A DNA stretch of 64,000 bases from Lysobacter sp. GTDB taxonomy: Bacteria > Pseudomonadota > Gammaproteobacteria > Xanthomonadales > Xanthomonadaceae. This document shows, in pieces, positions 52,717 to 61,700 of this stretch (the stretch's first letter is position 1; the number at the start of each line of letters is the position of its first letter). A model generated the notes under the pieces. It saw only the letters and a list, made by a program, of their open reading frames with translations, was not told the DNA's origin and ran no database searches. The DNA lies in NCBI GenBank assembly GCA_008015835.1, contig SSGH01000013.1:124001-188000 (forward strand), in the 5' to 3' direction. The translations under genes and the position numbers were made by a program.

Positions 52717-55700
52717 AAAGAATATTTTCCAAAAGCTTCTCGAACGCGTCGTCCGGCGCGGACTCGCGCGTCGTCGCATCGTGTGGCGCCGCGGTCGTCG
52801 TTCCGGCGCTCGCGGGGACGGCGGCGTAAGCCGATTCGAGCAGGCGCGCGAACTCGGTCGCGGCATCCGCCGCAAGAGCCGTTCGCGGGCGGTTCGCGCG
52901 CAAGCCCAGGCCTTTGAATCGGACGCAAACCGCGCCCTCTTCGTCGATGAGATCGATGTCCAATCGGACTACCGGATCGTCGATCCTGCCGCCTCGGGCA
53001 TAACGCACCCAGGCATACGCGTTGTGCGGGACGGGCGCGAAGATCTGCAGCGCATCCAGCGCCGACGGCGTCGTGATCTGCGCCGAATCCGGCGCGAAAC
53101 CCGCCACCAACGCGGACGCTATTTGCAGCGCCGCATCCAGACGCGCCGGCGGTAGCGCGCAAGCAGCCTCGTCCGTCGGACTCGCGCGCAATCGCGCGAG
53201 CGATTGATCCTCGGTGCTGTATACCTCATCGACCAGTCGGAGCGATGGGCCCCGCGCCGGTCGCAATCCGTCGAGCGCCGCGTCGAGCAGGCTGGGCTTC
53301 AGAGGTTTAGCGCCGAAGACGGCTTTCATCTGTCGCAGGTCGAGTCGCGAGGGCGGCGCGATATCGGCGAAGACCACGCTGCCGCTGCAGATGCTCTCGC
53401 CGTCTGCCGCGCGAATATCGAATTCGGTGGCCGTTCCGCCTTCGCGCACGGAAATCGCGATCGCGTGACCGCTACCGATCGCGCTCGCCGACGCATTCCA
53501 CCGGACTGCGCGCAGTTCCGCGCCGCTGCGCGCGTCCGCGCCGAACCGCGCCAACGCGGCAGCGGCACGCCCCATTTCCAAGCACGCCGAGTCGGGCAGC
53601 GTGCCCGCATGATCGAGCAACCACAATTCCGACCCCGCGAAACGCGTCGCGAACGTTTGCCGACCGAGCGTCGAAGTGTTGGTATGCACCAGCGGATGCA
53701 ATACGGCCGTCGCCGCTTGCGCTTTTTTGGCGGTGCCGGTATCGATCCAGTGGCGATCCCGCGCGAAAGGATAGGTCGGCAAATGGATACGGCGAGGACG
53801 GAACCCCGACGCATCGGCGTCGTACAACCGCCGCCAATCGATGTCCGCGCCGTCGGTCCAGGCGGCGAGCAATTCGAGGTAATCCCGCGCCGAAAGCCAG
53901 CGTTCGATGTCGGCCCCGCGCGCATCCGCGCCGCCTTCGGCGACGCTCAACCCCTGATCGTTGCGTTTGTAGCGCTGCACGCGTCCGCGACGGATCGGAT
54001 GCGTCGCGCTCGCGCCGGACAGATGGGCTTCGATCGCCGAGATCAAGGCTTCGCGCGAATCGACCAAGATGCCCAAGCGTTCTTCCATCGGGTCGCGCCC
54101 GACTTGCAGCGTGAAGGCAAGATCGGCCAATTCGAGCGCTTCGTGCTTTCGCGCATACTCGAGCAAGGCCGCGGCATAGGCGTTGAGGCGGTCCTCGTTC
54201 TTCGCGGACAGCAGCACTAAGCGCGGCGCCGTCTCGGGATGCGGACGCGCGGGCGGCCGATACTCCTCCACCACGACGTGCGCGTTCGCACCGCCCCAGC
54301 CGAACGAGCTGATACCCGCGCGGCGCGGCAATTCGCGCCCGTCCGCCGCTTTCGGCGCCGGCCACTCGACGGTCTTATCGACGATGAAGAACGGGCTGCC
54401 TTCCAGATCGATGTAGGGGTTCAGCGTTTCGAAATGCAGCAGCGCCGGAATCTGGCGATGGCGAATCGACATCAGCACTTTGAGCAGACTCGCCATGCCG
54501 GCGGCGGGCTCCAGATGGCCGATGTTGGTCTTCACCGAGCTCAGTCCGCAGTGCGGGCGGCTCGGCGCCGGTAGGCCGTGACGGCGATAGAGATCGGAGA
54601 ACGATTTCTTGAGCGCTTGGATTTCGATGGGATCGCCCAAGCTAGTGCCGGTGCCGTGGCATTCGATGTAGCCGACGGTCGAAGGATCGACGCCGCCCTT
54701 CTCGTAGGCCTCGAACAGCAATTCGGCCTGCGCTTTCGGGTTGGGCGCGGTGAGCATGGTGACTCGACCGCCGTGATTTTCGGCGGTGGCGCGGATCACG
54801 GCATAGACGGGATTGCCGTCCGCCTCGGCCTGCGCCAAGGGTTTGATCAGAATCGCCCCGACGCCCTCGCCTCGAACGTAGCCGTTGGCGTCCTTGTCGA
54901 AGGTCTTACACTTTCCGTCCGGGCTGAGCATGCCCGCCGAACTCAGCGAGATATGCGCGATCGGCGTCAGCATCACCTGCACGCCGCCGACGATCGCCAT
55001 ATCGCTACTGCCGGTATGGATCGATTCGATCGCGCGGTGCAAGGCGACGAGCGAGCTGGAACAGGCGGTGTCCAACGGAGCGCTCGGGCCGCGAAGATTG
55101 AACAGGAAGGAGATGCGGTTGGCCAGAATCGAGTGCGAGTTGCCCGAGGCGGAGAAGCCGTCGAGCGTCGATTGGTTTTCGGCCAGTACGTCGATGTAAT
55201 CCTTCGCGGAGACGCCGACGAACACGCCGGTCTTCGTGCCCGACAGATCCGACATGCGGTGACCGGCGTCCTCGACCGCGCTCCATACGGTCTCGATGAA
55301 GATGCGCTGCTGCGGATCCATCATCTCCGCTTCGCGCGGCGTGATTCCGAAGAACAGCGGGTCGAATTTATCGACCTCCTTCATGAAGCCGCCCCACTTG
55401 GAGTAGGACTTGTTGGCTTCCTTCACCGGATTGCCGTGGAATTCTTCCCAGATCCAGCGATCGCGCGGAATATCGGTGACGAGGTTGCGCGCATCGCGCA
55501 AATTCTCCCAAAACTCCTCGATATCGCTCGACTGCGGCATGACGCCGGCGACGCCGACGATGGCGATCGGCACGTCGAGGAAGCGACGGTCCCGCGAAAA
55601 ATCGCCGCCCGGCCCGATCGAGGACGCCGTGGTCGCGGGCGCGACCGCCGCCATCGCGTTCCAACCTTTATCGATGCCGGTCGCGATCTCGATCGGTTTC

Positions 55701-58700
55701 GCCGACGACGCGACGGGCGCCGTCGCGGGCGACGCTTGCGCTGCGGCTACGGCGACCGCGCCGACGCCGGCTTCAACGCCGCTATGCGCATTGCGCACGG
55801 CGGCGCCGTGCTCGGTGGCGAGCACGCCGGCGATCGCTCGGATCGAGGGGTATTCGAAGAACATCACCGGATTGATGTCCAGACCGTAGCGGTCGTTGAT
55901 CGCGTTGGCGAATCCGGCGAGACCGATCGAATCGAAGCCCAGATCGAGCAGGATGTTGTCGATCGACAGTTCGTCCTGGCCGAGTTTGAGCATCTCCATC
56001 ACCAGATCGGACAGCACGCCGATCACCGCCGTTTCCAGATCGCCGCCCGCCGCCGCGGGCGCGGGTGCGGTGGCGACCGTGCCGGGCGCGGACGTCGTCG
56101 GCGCCGGCGCTTTCTTGACCAAGCCCCATGCCGACTCGATCTTCGCCGGCTGCCCCTGCAGCACCGCCAGATGCGCGCGGTCGCTGGCCAGACCGGAGAC
56201 CAACGCGGTCAAGCCGACGTCGGTTTCGAGCGGTTTGATGCCGAGGTTCTTGCGGAAGAACTGTTCGGTCTGCTCGTCCAGGCGCATCCCGCCTTCGGCC
56301 CAGAGCGACCAATTGAGGCTGAGCGTGCGGCCGCGACGCGTCCCGGCGGCGCGTTGCGCTTCGCGGGCTTCCGCGAACGAGTCCATGAAATGGTTGGCGA
56401 ACGCGTAGTCGCACTGCCCGGCGTTGCCGCCGATGGCGGCGAGCGACGAGAACAGCACGAAGAAATCCAGATCGTCGTCGCGCGTCTGCGCATCCAGATG
56501 CAGCGTGCCGAATATCTTGGGCGCGAACACATCGTGCAGATCGCTCGCGGTCTTTTTGCGCAGATAGGAATCGCGCAGCACGCCCGCGGCGTGGACGATG
56601 CCGTTGATGCGGCCGAACCGCGCGCGCGCTTGCGCGAGCACGTCGGCCACGCCTTCGGCGGTCGACGCGTCTGCGGCGACGTAAAGGACTTCGGCGCCAT
56701 GGGCGCGCATCGCGTCCAGTCTCGCCTCGCGATCCGCGGAGAGCGCCGAGCGCCCGGTCAGCACCAGCTTCGCTTTGTACTCCCGAGCGAGATGATCCGC
56801 GAAGATCAGGCCGAGACCGCCCGCGCCGCCGGTGATCAGATACACGCCTTCGTGCTTGAGCGAAACGCCCGGCGCATCGCTGGGCAGCGCGGTCGCATCG
56901 AGCCTCTGCAGGGTGCGCACCATGCGTTCGCCGCGCTCGTAGCGGACGGTGATCTCGTCCTGCGCGTCGGGGCCGAGTTCCGCGATCAGAGCCGCGGCCG
57001 AGGCATCGGCGGATTGGCCGCGCAGTTCGACGGCCTTCGCGTCGATCTTCGGATGCTCCAGGCGCAGACTGCGCACGAAGCCGTTGATCGCATCGTGCTG
57101 CGGCGCGTACGCGCCCGGTTCGCCTGCGTAAACGTAGGCGAGACGAACGCGTTCGGACGGTTTGCGGTCGAGCAACGCTTGGCTGAGCCGCAGCAGGCCG
57201 TAAACGCCGCGCTCCAGCGCCGCCTGCAACGCCTCGGGTTCGTCGATGGCGACGGCGTCGTTCCACGCGTAGGCGATGGCGTCGGGCATGCGCCCGCTCG
57301 CGGCCAAGGCTTCGAAGAGTTTGGCGAAATCCTCGGACGACGACGGGTCGAGACGGAACCCTCGCTCGCCGAGGTCTTCGAACGCATCGCCGGGGCGCGC
57401 CAGCGTCACCGCGACGCCGCGAGCGCGCAATGCCGCCGCTAGGTCCTCGCGCGAATCCAGCAGCAGCATGCGCGACACGCCGCTCGCGACCGCCGGCGCG
57501 GAACGCCAGACATGGGAATAGCGAAGATCGACGAATTCCTCGGCCTGCGTCGGAGCGACGGACGTCGGCTGCGTCGGCTTCTCGTGGACCTGGGTCAACG
57601 GAACGCCTACGGACTCGCGGATTCGGGCCAATACCCGGCCGGATTCGTCGACGATCGCGACGTTCTCGCGCGACACGCCGCTCGCGGCGCGTTCGCTCTT
57701 CATCGGCGTGATGTGGCTGTAGCACACTTTGGTCAGCGGATGCAGGAACTCGACCTCGCCGATCGAATACGGCACCTTCATCTCGCCCGCAGCGTCGCCG
57801 AGTTGGCCGACCACGCCCGCCTGCATCGAGGCGTCCATCAAACACGGGTGCAGCACGAAGGCGTCGAAATCGGCGTTACGCGCGTCCGGCAAGCGCAGCA
57901 GGCCGAGCACTTCGTCCTGGTTCTTGAAGACTTCCTGCAGCACTTGGAAGCTCGGGCCGTACGCCATCCCGACCGACTTGAAGAGCGGGTAAGCGTCTCG
58001 CCCGTCGACGACTTTCGCGCAGCGGGCGCGAATCGCGGCCAGATCGATATATTCGGCGGGAGGCGCGGCGGCATCGGGCGCGTCGTAGATCAATTTGCCC
58101 TGCGCGAACACCCGGCGGCGTCCGTCTTGGCCATCGGCGAACACCTCGAAAGCGACCGCGTCGGCGGCGGGTTTCAATTCGATGATCGCATCGGTCGGCG
58201 CCGCGTCTTCGGCGGTCAGCGGGCTGATCCACGTGATGTTGCGCAGCTTGCGGACTTTGCGTCCGGCGGCGGCTTCGCCGGCCACGCGCGCCATCTCCAA
58301 ATAGGCGGTGCCCGGCAGCGTCGGCACGTTCGAGACCACGTGGTCGCGCAGGAAGAATTCCTGGGCGCGGAAGCGTTTGCGGAACAACTGGCGCTGGAAC
58401 GTGGATTCGTTGCTGTCGATCAGCGGATGCATGCCTGCGCGCAGGGCCGGCGTCGAGGACGACGCGCCGACGCGGGGGCTGCCGATCCAATGACGTTTAT
58501 CGGCGAAGGGATACGTCGGCAACGACGCGCGACGCGCGGGAACCCGCAGCATGCCGCGGCAATCGGAGAGCAAGCCGTCCAGCCACAATTGCGCCAGCTT
58601 GTGCGGTTCGCGGCTCTGCGACAACAGCGCGACGAACTGTTCCTTCTCGGCGCGGCTGAGCAGTCGCGTGATGCCGTCGGCGTTGCGAACGTTGCCGGTC

Positions 58701-61700
58701 AGCACATCGTCGTGACGACGCCCTTCGATGAAGCACGAGAGCTTTTCGATCAAATCGTGGCGGCCGTCGGCGACGATCGCGACCCGGCAATCGAACGACT
58801 TGCGCCCGCTCTGTAGGGTGAAGGCGATATCGCACAGCGATTGCTGCGCGCCCTCGCCCTCCAGATGACGACGCAGACGCTTCGCGACGTCGCGGAGTTG
58901 ATCGTCGTTGCGCGCGGACAGCGGGAACACCGTACCTCCGCGAGGCAGCGCCTCCGCGGAGGCCGGCAACGAGGCCTCTTCGATCACCACGTGCGCGTTC
59001 GCGCCGCCGGCGCCGAACGAACTGATGCCCGCGCGCAAAGGCATGCGCACCCCGTTCGTTTCGAATGCGCGCCAAGGCTCCAGGCGTTGCTGCACGCGGA
59101 ACGGCGTCGATTCGAAGTCGATATGCGGATTCGATCGCGCCGAGTGCAGCGAGGGCACCAGTTCGCGGTGGCGCATCTGCAGCGCCGCCTTGCAAACGCC
59201 GACGAGACCGGCGGCCGCTTCGAGATGGCCGATATTGGTTTTGACCGAACCGATGGCGCAATGGCCGTTGGGAACGTTCGAGTGCTCGAACGCCGCGCAG
59301 AGCCCGGAAATTTCGACCGGATCGCCGAGTTCGGTGCCCGTGCCGTGCGCCTCGATATAGCCGATGCTGCGCGCATCCACGCCGGCGCGCGCCAATGCGG
59401 CGCTCACCAATTCGCCCTGCGCCTTCGGATTGGGAACCGTGTAGCCGCTGGTGCGTCCGCCATGGTTCGAGGTCGCGCTGCGGATCACCGCGTAGACGTG
59501 ATCGTGATCCGCGATCGCCTGCGACAAGGGCTTGACGAAAATCGCGCCGACGCCTTCGCCGGCGACATAGCCGTTCGCGTCCGCGCCGAAACTGCGGCAG
59601 ACGCCGTCTGGCGACAGCGCCCCGCCCGCCCAGTTGATATCGAATTTGGTTTGATGCAGATCGAGATTGACCCCGCCGACGATGGCGCTGCTGCAGTCCC
59701 CGCGACGGATCGCTTCGCAGGCGAGGTAAAGCGCGGTAAGACTGGAAGAACAGGCGGTATCGACGGTCAGACTGGGGCCGGTCAGGTTCATCCAGAACGA
59801 CACGCGATTCGCCACGCTCCAGAGGAACGAGTTCGGGCTGACGTTCCGCCCGGCCAGTTTTTCCTCGACGCCAAGGATCTGATACATCGCCCAGACCGCG
59901 CCGACGAAGACGCCGACTTGTCGGGGTGCGCCTTCGGGCGCCAAGTTCTCCGGGTAATAACCCGCGTCCTCCAGCGCCTCCCACGCCACTTCGAGGAACA
60001 ACCGCTCTTGCGGATCCAGAATCTCGGCCTCGCGCGGCGAGATGTTGAAGAACAACGAGTCGAAACGGTCGACCGCGTCGATGAAACCGCCGCGGTAATC
60101 CATGGTGTATTCGTTGCGCGCGCGCTGGGCCATGCGCTCTTCGGGCAGCGGCCCGACGCAATCGCGACCATCGCGCAAATTCCGCCAGAATTCGCGCAAA
60201 TCCGCGGCTTTCGGGTAGCGCCCGGCCATACCGACGATGGCGATCTCGATCGGCGCATCCGCGGCGAAGCCGCCGCCGGCATGCGCGGCGTGCGCGTTCT
60301 GCGACACAGAAGGCATGGTGTCTCCCGCGTAAGCGGTGGGGGGCTCGCTCTCGGAAGGTGCGCTCTCGGAAGGCGACGCAGCGAGGTCGATGAGGGCGGT
60401 GGTCGCGCCGGCATCCCGATGCGCAGAGGGCGAGCGCCAGCCCTGCAGCGCGTAGCGAAGACGCGTCTCGCCTTCGCTCTCGGCTTCGACCATCGCCCGT
60501 ACGAGGTCCGGAATATCGCGAGGCGCAGCGAGCATGCGCGCCATGCGCGCGGCGATCTCATCGATCGCCTCGGGCTTCAAACCGACCGGCACCGCGATGC
60601 GGACCAGATCGTTGATCGTCGTGCCTCGCTGCATGCCGACGCTGTGCGCCCCGGCGCGAATGCCGGTGCTGCGATACAGCCACGCGAGGAACGAGGCGAC
60701 CGGATTCGACAACCCTTGCAATGCGGCGATGCGCCCGACCTCGATCAGCACGCAATGCGCGCCCGGAGGGCCGTAGACCGGCAGGCCGGCGTTCTTGAGC
60801 GCGCGCCAGAGGGCCGAGGCGGCCTCCATGCGACGGACCACCTGGCTCTCGATGCGGCCGCGATCCTGCAGCGCCAAAGCCAGCAGTTTGCGGTCGATCG
60901 CATCCAAACCGCTTCCGTCCTGCTGCTGCAGGCGCGACAGTTCCCGCGCGAGGCGCTCGTCGTTGGTGGCGACGATGCCGCCGCGATCGACGCAGAAATC
61001 CTTCGCCAGACTGCCGATCGCGGCATCCGCCTGCGCCAGCACATCGCGCGCCACGTCCCACAACGACCTGCCTGCGCACTCGGGATCGCGCTGGATCAGC
61101 GCGCGCGCGTTTTCGAGAATTCGAGTCGCGTCGACGACCAACGCCACATCGTGGGCGCGGAGAAATTCGCGCAAGCCGCGCAGCCGAGCCAGCGACACGG
61201 GATGGCCGCCGGCGGCGTTGTCGCACACTTCGATGCAGACGTAGGCGATCTCGCCGGCGCGCTCGGCGACCAACGCCCGCAGGCGCTCCCAATCCGGTTC
61301 GCCGCGATCGTCGGGCTCCGTCTGCGACGCGAACAGCGACGGATGCGGCAGTTCGAGCGGTTCGAAGCCTTTGTCGATCTGATGGTAAAGACAGCTCGGG
61401 AACAGCAAATTCTGCGGCACCAATCCTTTCTTCGGCCAAGCGCGACAGAACAGGTGGTCGGCGGCGCGGCCCGATTCGGCGATGGCGAAATGGCGGAACG
61501 GGAAGATCGCGCGCAGGCTGTCGGTCAGATCCGCCGGCTGTTGCAATTGCGTGCGCAGGCGCTGCATGCGCTGCGCCACGTACGGCGTGCGCAACTGCGC
61601 CCACGAGTCGGTCTTGAGATCGTATTCGACATCCTCGTCCGCGAGCGCCAGGGGGTCGTAGCCGGCCTCGGCGAGCGAGGCCTCTCGGGCGCGTTCTTCC

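Noticed and set aside
52704-53162. N-terminal extension of the aminotransferase frame
   Set aside because: It overlaps the 3' end of the PKS gene in another frame, gives a low-complexity peptide, and a clear ribosome site exists for the ATG at 52703.
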